This document shows, piece after piece, positions 44,402-52,274 of a stretch of DNA of 64,000 nt. Position 1 is the stretch's first letter; every line of letters begins with the position of its first letter. The DNA lies in assembly GCF_016735675.1 (NCBI RefSeq), contig NZ_JAERSG010000003.1, positions 434,001 to 498,000 on the forward strand, written 5' to 3'. A model generated the notes under the pieces. That model was not told where the DNA came from. It searched no databases and saw only the letters and a program-made list of their open reading frames with translations. This DNA comes from Nocardioides baculatus (GTDB lineage Bacteria > Actinomycetota > Actinomycetes > Propionibacteriales > Nocardioidaceae). The translations under genes and the position numbers were made by a program.

Positions 44402-44713
44402 CTACGGGAGCTTGGACGCGAGGACGTCGGCCGCCAGGATCTCGGGTGCTGCGCCGAGGAGGTGCTGGTTGGCCATCAGGGCTGCGACGATGGCGCCGTT
44501 GGCGTGGGCGTCGCGAGCGGCCTCGTCGGGGAATGCATCGAAGATCCAGAAGGTGTCGGCGTGGGTCCTGACCGCGAACCAGACAATCGTTCCTACTTCT
44601 TCGTTGGCGAGCGCGACAGCGCCGGCGAGCAGATCGGCGAGCGCGTCGTGCTGTCCATCGGCCGCGACGATCTTGGCGACGAAGGCATACGGAAGTGATG
44701 CGGGTGTGGACAT
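44402..44713 (-). CDS. Antibiotic biosynthesis monooxygenase (ABM)-domain protein
   Basis: A 103-residue dimeric alpha-beta-barrel protein of the ABM/YgiN-like group. It opens with VAKIVAADGQHDALADLL and has the central FWIFDAFPDEAARDAH pattern and a C-terminal helix/strand. Related proteins are cofactor-free quinol monooxygenases; the substrate here is unknown. AGGAG lies 8 nt before the ATG. It is divergent from the GlxA-type regulator and is probably its target. It lies inside the ISL3-bounded insertion. Confidence 0.85.
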   Translation of the reverse strand: MSTPASLPYAFVAKIVAADGQHDALADLLAGAVALANEEVGTIVWFAVRTHADTFWIFDAFPDEAARDAHANGAIVAALMANQHLLGAAPEILAADVLASKLP

Positions 44714-44808
44714 GAGGGGTTCTCCTAGGTGTCGAGGTTTCTTGGTGAAGCGAGTTCAGCGTATGACGAGCAAGGGCATGTGAGAAGTGGCGTATACGGC
44801 AGTATTGC

Positions 44809-44814
44809 TATTGT
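44809..44814 (+). promoter_or_regulatory. Leaderless -10 hexamer of GlxA-type regulator (TATTGT)
   Basis: TATTGT ends 7 nt before the ATG at 44822. The shared 108-bp intergenic region also holds two GCGTAT repeats that could be operator half-sites. Confidence 0.5.
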
Positions 44815-44821
44815 TCGCGCC

Positions 44822-45763
44822 ATGCGTATCGGACTGATCGCGATCGACGGCTGCTTCGGTTCGGCTGTCGCGTCGGTCATCGACATCGTGCGGGTGGCCG
44901 ACGGAGCCCGCGGCGATGTCGACCCGCGGATCGGCCCGATCGAACTCGCCATCCTCGGACCGAAACGGAGAGTGACCACAACGGCATCGATGACCCTGTC
45001 GGTGGACCACCCGCTGTCGGAGTCCGCAGAGTTCGACGTGGTCGTCGTCCCTGCGCTTGGAACCCTCACGGCCGCCGCTACCAACGACGCCCTCCAGAGC
45101 CGAGATGCTCGTTCGGTCATCGCCTCGCTCGGGCGCCTCGACGACGCGACCACCCGGATCGCCGCGGCGTGCACCGGCGTGTTCGCTGTCGCCGAGACCG
45201 GACGGATGCATCATCGGCGGGCGACGACCAGCTGGTTCCTGGGGCCGGAGTTCCTGAAGCGCTATCCGACCGTCGCCCTCGATCTCGACACCATGGTCGT
45301 GGTCGACGGGAACCTCGTCACCGCCGGCGCCGCGTTCGCCCACATCGACCTCGCGCTCTCACTCGTGCGATCGATCAGCCCCGACCTGGCCCAACATGTC
45401 GCCAAGCTCCTCATCATCGACGAGCGTCCGTCGCAGGCGGCCTTCGTCGCCTACGAACATCTCCGGCACGAGGACCCGATCGTCGTCGAGTTCGAACGCT
45501 TCGTGCGCGCCCGCCTAGACGAACCGTTCAACGTCGCCTTCGTCGCGCAGTCGCTCGGCACCAGCCGGCGCACCCTCGAACGACGAGTCCGTGCGGCGCT
45601 CAACCTCACTCCGCTCGGCTTCGTCCAACGGCTTCGCATCGAACGAGCTCGGCACCTCTCAGCAACCACGGACCTTACCTCCGCCGAGATCGCGCTACGG
45701 GTCGGCTACGCGAACGCCGAGACTCTGCGCTCCCTCCTGCGTAGGGAGCGACGCCGTTCCTGA
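44822..45763 (+). CDS. GlxA-family transcriptional regulator (DJ-1/PfpI domain plus AraC HTH)
   Basis: A 313-residue activator-type regulator. The N-terminal two thirds are a class I glutamine amidotransferase-like DJ-1/PfpI fold with the nucleophile-elbow-like AACTGVFAVAE near residue 119. The C-terminal AraC domain has two helix-turn-helices (VAQSLGTSRRTLERRV near 240 and SAEIALRVGYANAETLRSLLRRE at the end). In GlxA regulators the DJ-1 fold senses a small molecule. It reads divergently from the ABM monooxygenase, suggesting that it controls it. The gene is the main regulatory cargo of the ISL3-bounded insertion. Confidence 0.9.
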   Translation: MRIGLIAIDGCFGSAVASVIDIVRVADGARGDVDPRIGPIELAILGPKRRVTTTASMTLSVDHPLSESAEFDVVVVPALGTLTAAATNDALQSRDARSVIASLGRLDDATTRIAAACTGVFAVAETGRMHHRRATTSWFLGPEFLKRYPTVALDLDTMVVVDGNLVTAGAAFAHIDLALSLVRSISPDLAQHVAKLLIIDERPSQAAFVAYEHLRHEDPIVVEFERFVRARLDEPFNVAFVAQSLGTSRRTLERRVRAALNLTPLGFVQRLRIERARHLSATTDLTSAEIALRVGYANAETLRSLLRRERRRS

Positions 45764-45991
45764 CCTATCGCCATGCCTGTAGCCGGTGTCCTAGTGCTCG
45801 ACTGGAACCACCTCTCAGCACGTCGCGTCGACGCTCCTGCGTCGCCCTTGGACGACCCACTCGACACGCCCGCAGCACAGGCCATGTGACGTGTCCCGGC
45901 TTCCCGGACGGTCGGGGTTGGGTGGCTGTGATGTCGCTGCGTTCTCGTCGAGGGGGTCAGCAGACTCGATCAGGGTCGATTGGGATGAGAC

Positions 45992-46155
45992 GCGAAGGCG
46001 GTCAGGTCAGGGCGGCCGAAGCCGGCCGGCGGGGTAGCGTCGGTCACGTCGAGGTCTTTCGGATGGATGGCGTAGGAACCTCCATCGTCGGGACCTCGAT
46101 GTCTATCTGCGGACCGACGCGCCCGGCCGACCTACACCCTCATCTGGGAAGAGCC
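45992..46155 (-). mobile_element. ISL3 right-end fragment (second copy)
   Basis: 164 bp nearly identical to 43715-43880 of the full element, with a few substitutions and one 2-bp difference. It includes the beginning of the transposase gene and the right terminal repeat (inward GGCTCTTCCCAGATGAG). The rest of this copy is missing. CGATTGGGATGAG just to its left (45977-45989) equals the inverted inner part of the left terminal repeat. Confidence 0.82.
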
Positions 46156-46163
46156 ATGAAAGC
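46156..46163 (+). repeat. 8-bp target duplication ATGAAAGC, right copy
   Basis: Immediately follows the right terminal repeat of the second ISL3 fragment and is identical to 42490-42497. Confidence 0.75.
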
Positions 46164-46266
46164 GAGCCCAATCCGAGCCCTCTCGCCGAGTCGCACGCGA
46201 GGTGCGACGAACTCACGGATCAGGCTGCGGCGGCAGCTCGCGAGCTACAAGCTCGTCAGCGTTGAC

Positions 46267-46571
46267 CTACTCCCAGATCTTCACGTCGTACTGCAGGTAC
46301 TCCCAGGGGTCCTGGCCGCGAAGCGCCCCTGGGATCGTCTCCTGCAACTCGAGTGACACCTCCTGGCAGACGAACTGCGTGATCGCCAGAACGGTCATCT
46401 CAAGGTCGTACCAGGTGCGTACCTGAGCAGCGCCACTCGCGAACGTCCCCTGGCCGTCGTCGCCGGTTGTGATGGCGGCGCCGACGCGTCGATGGGAGCA
46501 CGACGGCTGGGCGGCGACATTCAGGGCGGTTCCGAAGAAGCCCGAGGCCAGAGGTACGAGACCGAACGACC
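46267..46571 (-). pseudogene. C-terminal fragment of an unrecognised protein
   Basis: About 100 codons of clearly protein-like sequence without any start codon until an internal ATG at about 46396. It includes FFGTALNVAAQPS, ITTGDDGQGTF, FVCQEVSLELQETIPGA and the C-terminal DPWEYLQYDVKIWE. A TAG closes the frame upstream at about 46571. It is truncated at its 5' end exactly where the oppositely oriented fragment begins. Function unknown. Confidence 0.6.
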
Positions 46572-46574
46572 GGG

Positions 46575-47098
46575 CGATTGGTGTCTACGGGCACACGGGC
46601 GTCGACTTCATCGATGACGCACCGGCGATCAAGAAGGCACTGGCGACGAAACACCACGAGTACGGGGACCTCGGGGCGCCCTTCATCATCGCGGTCGGCA
46701 CGTACATCCACGACAGGGACCGATGGCACAGCGGCAACGCCATGTACGGGCGCGTCGCCGTGCAGATCGGCGAGGCGCCCGACGGCTCCATGGTGACCCG
46801 CGAAGTCCGGCAGCCGGACGGCCACTTCGGCACACCGCCGGAGTGGGCCAAACCGCAACGTCTCAGGGGTTCTCCTCGTGAATCGGCTCATGCCGTACCA
46901 CGTGCAGCGAGCGGAGACGACCCTGTGGCGGCACCCCAACCCGGTCTACGAGCTTCCCGACCTGGTTCCGTTGCCGAGCGACACGCTAAGCCTTGCCGAC
47001 AGCACGCTGATTGAGGTCCCAGCTCCAACGGGGCGGACCAGTTCTTCGGACTTCCGGACCCCTGGCCACCCGGCGAGGCATGGCCCGACGACGAGTAG
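46575..47098 (+). pseudogene. Frameshifted fragment of an uncharacterised conserved protein
   Basis: Coding sequence in three successive frames. The first part reads YGHTGVDFIDDAPAIKKAL ... FIIAVGTYIHDRDRWHSGNA; a shift near 46858 leads to SGVLLVNRLMPYHVQRAE ... LWRHPNPVYELP; a one-base loss in a G run near 47023 leads to ADQFFGLPDPWPPGEAWPDDE and a TAG at 47096. No start codon is associated with the first part. The order of segments suggests a family of conserved hypothetical proteins; I cannot assign a function. It lies back to back with the minus-strand fragment. Confidence 0.62.
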
Positions 47099-47223
47099 GT
47101 GCGTGAGTAGTCAACGGCTCGGCGGGGTGGTTGATCCGTCCGCTCATCAGCAATGGGCGCACTCGTGCCTTGCCTCACCCTCGCCGCCAGTACTTCGAGT
47201 AACCGCGGGGTGAAGGATGTCCC

Positions 47224-47646
47224 GTGCACCTCACCTTGACCGAGCGAACAGACGGCTTCAGCGACCCGACTGGATTCAACGAGCAGTGGTGGCGTCCCCG
47301 CATCTTTCAGCATGACTCGACGCTGCTCTCTGTTCATGACGAGCGCGGTGTTGAGCTCGCTGGGGTCGAGATGATCGAGCGCACCCATCCCGGCGAGTAC
47401 CTCGAAGACGTGGACCCACGTCAGTTCGTAAAGATCCAGTTCATCGAGGTCCGTCAACGACACCGCGGACGACGTGTCGGCTTCGCAACGCTGCAACTAC
47501 TTGCCGAGTTGTATCCGGATCGCCGATTGCTCGCGTTCAGTGAGGCCGACGGCTTCTGGGATAAGACAGGCTGGACTAGGTACATGCACCACGAAGACAA
47601 TCCTGCTCGACCACGTCACCAATGCCTCTATCTCCAGCCCGAGTAG
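47224..47646 (+). CDS. GNAT-like N-acetyltransferase
   Basis: A 140-residue protein with an acetyl-CoA-binding pattern VRQRHRGRRVGFATLQLLAE near residue 80 and a C-terminal FWDKTGWTRY beta bulge region, consistent with a small GNAT fold. GTG start with AAGGA 6 nt upstream. Codon usage is less GC-biased than that of the core genes, consistent with acquisition. Substrate unknown. Confidence 0.68.
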   Translation: MHLTLTERTDGFSDPTGFNEQWWRPRIFQHDSTLLSVHDERGVELAGVEMIERTHPGEYLEDVDPRQFVKIQFIEVRQRHRGRRVGFATLQLLAELYPDRRLLAFSEADGFWDKTGWTRYMHHEDNPARPRHQCLYLQPE

Positions 47647-48359
47647 CAGTAGTCAGTCGCCGCCCGGCAGTGGACCGGCGAAGCTTCGGCAGCCATCGGC
47701 AGCGCGCGGTCTTCCGCCGTGACAGCTGCCCGAGGGGCGCCGCTGACACGAGCGTCAGAACTGTCGGAAGCTGTGCGTACGTTGAAGACCGTGCAGCTAA
47801 ACTAAGTGCGAGCAGTCAGATGGCCCGTTCGCTGCGTGTGAGCATCACACGTGTGGTGTCTGCTGCATCGGGTCAGCGCCGAGCGTCGGTGAGCCAACTG
47901 GTGAGCGGGGCGAGGGCCTACTTGCGAGCTCGCTCGGTGGTCCCTGACGCCCGTTTGACAAGCGACACCCTCTTCGCGGCAGGTCCGTACGTTCGAGGCA
48001 ATCGGTGCGATTGGCCCCATTACGTCGTGACGCGGGCCTGCTGTGTGTGCAGTGCGAGGGTAGTTCCGGCTGGAACCTGCTCGAGCTGGTCGTCCGCGCC
48101 GAGGCCGCTCGGCTGCGACACCCGACCTAGGTGGCAGTCCCACTCGAACACGGGGTCTCGGCATCCGAGGGGACCACTGGTGGCGCCACCCGGCGAGGTG
48201 AGGGCGTTCTGACCATACGCGCACGTCGATAGATGCCGGTCTGCGGGTGTGCCCCCTTGGTCGAACGACGATATTGTCAGCAGCTGAGGATGAGTCGCCA
48301 GGGCGACACCTTGTCTAACCTCGGGCAAGTCTTGGATCGGGTCAGGAAGGCATAAGAGC
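47647..48359. other. Long stretch without a supported gene
   Basis: No frame here looks like a normal gene. One 41-codon candidate runs 48005-48130 on the plus strand from a GTG and includes a LLCVQCEGSSGWNLLELVVRA-like stretch (split here at positions 48041-48103); it has no ribosome site and is unsupported. The final 100 bp before 48360 are probably the leader of the ANTAR gene. Confidence 0.5.
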
Positions 48360-48638
48360 ATGGTCCCGGTGGAGGAACCCGGCGACGCACAAGCACCCTC
48401 GGTGGAGGCCTCGCTTGCTGAAGCCGAGCAAGAGATCAAACAGTTGCAGGAAGCACTGGACAGTCGGCTGGTCATTGGTCAGGCCGAGGGCATCCTGATG
48501 GCGAGCTTCGGTGTCGACCCGGACCAGGCGATCGCGTACCTCAAGCGGGTGTCGTCGGTGACGAACCGCAAGGTGATCGAGATCGCGGCGGAGATCGTCG
48601 AGACAAAGCAGCTGCCCGCGGTCGACGGCGAAAGGTAG
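48360..48638 (+). CDS. Small ANTAR-domain protein
   Basis: A 92-residue protein consisting of a short acidic N-terminus, a coiled-coil start (LAEAEQEIKQLQEAL) and an ANTAR domain (VIGQAEGILMASFGV, then TNRKVIEIAAEIV). ANTAR domains bind paired RNA hairpins and prevent transcription termination. Usually they are fused to a sensor (PAS, GAF or receiver); here there is none, so control must come through a partner. GGAAGG lies upstream of the ATG. A paralogue (with a premature stop) lies 0.4 kb downstream on the opposite strand. Confidence 0.85.
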   Translation: MVPVEEPGDAQAPSVEASLAEAEQEIKQLQEALDSRLVIGQAEGILMASFGVDPDQAIAYLKRVSSVTNRKVIEIAAEIVETKQLPAVDGER

Positions 48639-49004
48639 AGGGACTGCCGCGGGTCGGCTTCGTCAGCACCGGCGGCAAGTCCTGTAACGAGGCTAATGCC
48701 CGGCGGCGCCGGCGTCTGACGAATCCCGAAAGTAGGGGCGGCCCGGGCGCCCTCGTTCTTGACCACCCGGGCCTAATCGTCAGGACCGTCCGGACAGAAC
48801 TGATGACCTACCCGGGTGCGTACCCGGAATGTGTGCGTCCGATCCGCCGCAGTGACGGACGTCATCCTTTACTCAGCGTCTTGGGGACGCAGCCGGTGGG
48901 CTCCGGGGAAGCGCAAACCGGCCGGGTCCATAGGTGAGACGGGCGAGCTGCGCTCGCATGGCGGGCCGGACGGCCCAGACGTGCAAGAGGGAGGACGACA
49001 TGAG
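48639..49004. other. Intergenic region between two ANTAR genes
   Basis: No gene supported. A perfect stem-loop GGCCCGGG/CCCGGGCC with an 18-nt loop at 48740-48773 may terminate the upstream ANTAR transcript. Confidence 0.5.
48740..48773 (+). terminator. Stem-loop downstream of ANTAR gene
   Basis: A perfect 8-bp stem with 18-nt loop, 100 nt after the ANTAR stop codon. Terminator role is tentative. Confidence 0.4.
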
Positions 49005-49367
49005 TCAGTCCGTGAGCGAAGGTCCAGCAGACGGTGGTGCCGACGGCACTCCCGGCGTCCAGGATGGCGGCGCGGACGGCGGAGCCGACAGCTGGCCCCG
49101 ATGCTCGGCGATGTCGGCGGCGATGTCGGCGAGCTTGCGGTTGGTGTGCGACGACACCCGACGCAAGTAGGTGAAGGCCTCGTCCGGGCCGACCCCGAGG
49201 CGCTCCATCAAGATGCCTTCGGCCTGGCCGATCACCGTACGACTCTCGACTGCTCGATGCAGCTGCTTGATCTCGCGCTCGGCCTCCGCGAGGTCGTCCT
49301 CGCACTCTCGTCACCCAACGGCTCCTGACCCAGGCTCTTCGGGTCGCCCTCGTCGCCTCCACCTCAA
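49005..49367 (-). pseudogene. ANTAR-domain protein gene interrupted by an in-frame TGA
   Basis: The frame from a TTG at 49367 reads EEPGSGAVG, then TGA (49311-49313), then CEDDLAEAEREIKQL and the ANTAR core VIGQAEGILMERLGV and SSHTNRKLADIAADIAE, ending in a Pro/Ser-rich tail. It aligns throughout with the intact ANTAR protein at 48360 (EEPG, LAEAE, EIKQL, IGQAEGILM). After the stop, the only in-frame start is a GTG at 49235, which would cut off part of the domain and lacks a ribosome site. A sequencing error or recent nonsense mutation is possible. Confidence 0.65.
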
Positions 49368-49561
49368 GGTTGACCAAAGGCTAGGCAATCATCGCTCGGC
49401 GTCGCCACACCCAACGTCAATTTTGGCAGCAAAGCGCTCCGCGTCACCGCTTTCGCCGGCGCGAGATACCCCTTTCAGCGCGCGACATACGGATCATCGG
49501 GAGGTGTTCTGCGTCCGTGACTGCGACCAAAGTCGTAGTCACCGAACGAAAGGACACCCTC

Positions 49562-50416
49562 ATGGACATCGGTGACAGCTTTCAGAACACGACGGACGGG
49601 ATCTTCGACTTCCTGCCCAATCTGGTGGGCTTCCTGCTCATCCTGGTAATCGGCTACATCATCTCGCGGATCGTGGCCGGAATCGTCGGCAAGCTTCTCG
49701 ACAAGGTGCACATCGACCGGCGTCTGCATGAGAGCTCGGCTCGCAGATACGTCGACGCAGTCCTCCCGGGCGCCTCACCGGCCAACGGCATCGCCCGCAT
49801 CGTGTTCTGGCTCATCTTCATCTTCTTCATCACCGCCGCCATCGGGGCGCTCGGCATCCCCGCGGCGACCGGGTTCATGAACGACGTGTTGGCCTACCTG
49901 CCCAACGTCATCGTGGCCATCTTGATCTTCATCATCGCCGCCCTGCTCTCCGGAGCGATCGCCGGCGCCGTCGTGAAGTTCATGGGAGACACCCCCACCG
50001 GCAAGGTCGTCGGCACCGTCGCCCCCGCGGTCATCATGACCATCGCCTTCTTCATGATCCTCGAGCAGCTCCAGATCGCCCCCGAGATCGTACGCATCGC
50101 GTTCACCGCCATCATGTTCGCCCTCGCGCTCGGCCTCGCCCTGGCCTTCGGCCTGGGTGGCCGCGACCTCGCCGCCGACATGCTGCGCCAGGCCAAGGAC
50201 AGGAGCGCGGACGCGGCGAGCCAGGCCAAGCACGACACCCACGTCGGCGCGCAGCGCGCGCGCTCCGAGTACGACCAGGCGCAGAGCACCCCCGGCACTT
50301 CGACCGGAACCACCGCGGGCCCCACCTACGATGCGGACGAGGCCATCACGTCGGACCGCGCGTTCGACCCCGAGGCCACGCAGCACATGCCGCCGCCCGC
50401 CTCACCCACCCGCTGA
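49562..50416 (+). CDS. Conserved TM-helix repeat membrane protein (mechanosensitive-channel-related)
   Basis: A 284-residue membrane protein with five hydrophobic helices. Two copies of the conserved TM-helix motif are visible: FLPNLVGFLLILVIGYIISRI near residue 17-37 and YLPNVIVAILIFIIAAL near 103-120, as in CmpX and MscS-related small channels. The cytoplasmic tail after residue 210 is charged and ends in a disordered Ser/Thr/Pro region. GAAAGGA precedes the ATG by 7 nt. Probably involved in membrane or osmotic stress; exact role unknown. ANTAR genes lie on both sides. Confidence 0.85.
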   Translation: MDIGDSFQNTTDGIFDFLPNLVGFLLILVIGYIISRIVAGIVGKLLDKVHIDRRLHESSARRYVDAVLPGASPANGIARIVFWLIFIFFITAAIGALGIPAATGFMNDVLAYLPNVIVAILIFIIAALLSGAIAGAVVKFMGDTPTGKVVGTVAPAVIMTIAFFMILEQLQIAPEIVRIAFTAIMFALALGLALAFGLGGRDLAADMLRQAKDRSADAASQAKHDTHVGAQRARSEYDQAQSTPGTSTGTTAGPTYDADEAITSDRAFDPEATQHMPPPASPTR

Positions 50417-50675
50417 CCCATCAGTCCGGAGTCACCATTTCCCGCACTGCGAAACCGTCGCCCTCATGCCGAGGCGGCGATTTCGCGGTCACCGGAGGAC
50501 AGCGGCTCACCAACAGACATCCACGAGCAGTTGCCGACGGCGTGAGACGCCGCGCGGCCGGTGGCCGGCTGTCAGTCGCGTGCCCTTCCTTCCGAGGCCA
50601 ACCATCGGGTTGGTCCAGGGTTGGGCCGATGTCCGGTGCTTGTCGACCAGCGAGAACTTGGGCAAGACTTCGTTC

Positions 50676-51344
50676 ATGGTCGAGTCGAGTCGCGGTGACG
50701 AGTTCCACGCGTCGCACGCCGCCGTCGTCGGCCGTTACACCTACCGGCCTGATGCTGATGAGTGGACGTGGTCGGACGCCATGTACCGCATCCACGGTTT
50801 CGAACCGGGTGATGTGGTCCCGACGACCGAGCTCGTGATGCGGCACATCCATCCGGACGACGTCCCTGCCGCATGGGAGTCGCGCGAGACGGTCGTGAAG
50901 CACCGCAGACCCTTCTCGTTCCTGCACCGCATCCGCACCGCGTCGGACGAGGAGCGGGTCGTGCTGGCGGCCGGACACTTGGAGGACCAGGACGGAACGC
51001 TCGTGGTTCATGGGCACCTGATCGACGGGACGAACCTCCGCGACCAGGACACGAACGTCCATCTTCAATCGGCAGTGCAGGACTTCTCGGAGCACCGTGC
51101 GGTGATTGAGCAGGCCAAGGGCGTGCTCATGCAGCTCTACAGCGTCGATGCCGACACCGCGTTCGCGCTGTTGCGCGCGTTCTCGGCCGACACGAACCGC
51201 AAGGTGCGAGACATCGCGCCCGTGCTGGTGGCGGCCGCGAGCCGTGACGACACGCCGACCAAGCACCAACCAGGTTCGGCGCACGACATGCTCGAGGTGC
51301 TCCACGCATCAGCCAACGATGCGGCCGGCGCTGTAACGCCCTGA
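50676..51344 (+). CDS. PAS-ANTAR sensor/antiterminator protein
   Basis: A 222-residue protein with an N-terminal PAS fold (about 10-115: VGRYTYRPDADEWTWSDAMYRIHGFEPGD, shown here across positions about 18-46, then RHIHPDDVPAAWE) and a C-terminal ANTAR domain (about 130-190: EQAKGVLMQLYSVDADTAF, then TNRKVRDIAPVLV). This joins a signal-binding domain to an RNA-binding antiterminator, the usual arrangement in actinobacteria. ATG chosen at the start of the conserved part; no clear ribosome site. The ligand and RNA targets are unknown. Confidence 0.87.
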   Translation: MVESSRGDEFHASHAAVVGRYTYRPDADEWTWSDAMYRIHGFEPGDVVPTTELVMRHIHPDDVPAAWESRETVVKHRRPFSFLHRIRTASDEERVVLAAGHLEDQDGTLVVHGHLIDGTNLRDQDTNVHLQSAVQDFSEHRAVIEQAKGVLMQLYSVDADTAFALLRAFSADTNRKVRDIAPVLVAAASRDDTPTKHQPGSAHDMLEVLHASANDAAGAVTP

Positions 51345-51399
51345 GAGCTCCGAGTCCCGCGCGTGTGCTGCGCTCGAGCCATGACGCGGAGGCCCGACC

Positions 51400-51870
51400 T
51401 CACCGCCTCTTCTGGCTCGACACCCGCGTGGGCAGGACCAGCAGCAGCACAGCCAGCACGACGACGGCCGCGATCCCGCCCGCTGCGGCCGCCGCACGGT
51501 CGTAGACCATGTCGACGACGAGGAACAGGATCCCCCCCAGAAGCAGACCGATCATGACGAGCGCGGTCGATGTCAGCCGGTGACCCGCCTGCACCAGCTC
51601 AGGCTTCGCGTCCTCCTGGAAGACATGGCGATGGATCGCCACCGGCGCGAGCGTCACCCCGACTGTCGCGAAAGCCAGGCAGAGCAGCCCGACGTACCAG
51701 CCGCGCTGGAACCCATCGAGCTCGGAGAAGCGCGACTGGAACGGGATCGTCACGAGGAACCCTGCGAGCAGCTGCACGCCGGTCTGGCTGACGCGGAGCT
51801 CCTGCAGCAGGTCGTTCCAGTTGCGGTCCGCCCGCTCCTGCTCGGTCTCGTCTTGTCGGCCGGGGGACAT
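51400..51870 (-). CDS. DUF6328 family membrane protein
   Basis: A 156-residue protein with about four transmembrane helices: QTGVQLLAGFLVTIPF near residue 32, GWYVGLLCLAFATVGVTLA near 60, and two in the C-terminal half around 100-145. The pattern NDLLQELRVSQTGVQ is typical of DUF6328. Function unknown. TAGCGT lies 7 nt before the ATG. Confidence 0.82.
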   Translation of the reverse strand: MSPGRQDETEQERADRNWNDLLQELRVSQTGVQLLAGFLVTIPFQSRFSELDGFQRGWYVGLLCLAFATVGVTLAPVAIHRHVFQEDAKPELVQAGHRLTSTALVMIGLLLGGILFLVVDMVYDRAAAAAGGIAAVVVLAVLLLVLPTRVSSQKRR

Positions 51871-51877
51871 CCTCCGG

Positions 51878-51883
51878 ACGCTA
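51878..51883 (-). promoter_or_regulatory. Leaderless -10 hexamer of DUF6328 gene (TAGCGT)
   Basis: TAGCGT ends 7 nt before the ATG at 51870. The adjoining GGAGG touches the ATG directly and is too close to act as a ribosome site. Confidence 0.5.
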
Positions 51884-51954
51884 CTCAGCCGGGCGGCGGC
51901 GCCCACCCCCGCACGGGTGAGCACCCTCGTGCGGCCCGGTGGCACCGTGGACGC

Positions 51955-52124
51955 ATGGCCGAGACTAGGAGGACGTCGCCGGGGTCGTCCGTGCTGGACC
52001 CCGACATCTACGAAGCGCTCCGCGCCGACGGTGCGAGCAAGGAGAAGGCGGCGCGGATCGCCAACGCGTCCGCCGCTCGACGATGACGAGATCCGAACTC
52101 ATCGACGCGCTCCGCGACCACTGA
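51955..52124 (+). pseudogene. Internally deleted small-protein gene (Rho-N-like tail family)
   Basis: The first 43 codons (ATG 51955) read MAETRRTSPGSSVLDPDIYE ... SKEKAARIANASAARR and stop at 52084-52086. Overlapping in another frame, SELIDALRDH runs to a TGA at 52122-52124. I recall a family of roughly 90-residue actinobacterial proteins starting MAExRRxSPG, with a Gly/Lys middle and a Rho-N-like SMTKxELIDALR C-terminus. Here the middle is missing and the junction is out of frame, so the protein is probably non-functional or reduced to its N-terminal part. Confidence 0.6.
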
Positions 52125-52274
52125 GCCTCGAGCCTCGGTCTGGGCGAGCGAGGGGCCATCGGAGCTCTTCAGACTTCCGGTCGTTCGGTGGCGTTTCTCG
52201 TGGATTCTCGGCGGCGCCCAGTTACCGGGGCACCGAGCGTCTCGCCCAGGATGAGACAGGTCGCCGTCGACCCA

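Larger units (their letters stand above)
42498..46155. mobile_element. Composite ISL3-bounded insertion, 3658 bp
   Basis: The outer ends are the left terminal repeat of the ISL3 copy at 42498 and the right terminal repeat of a truncated second copy ending at 46155. Both outer ends start GGCTC and are flanked by the identical octamer ATGAAAGC, the 8-bp duplication size of ISL3 elements. Cargo: tRNA-Thr 3' fragment, monooxygenase and GlxA-type regulator. The two ISL3 segments are in direct orientation. Confidence 0.68.
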
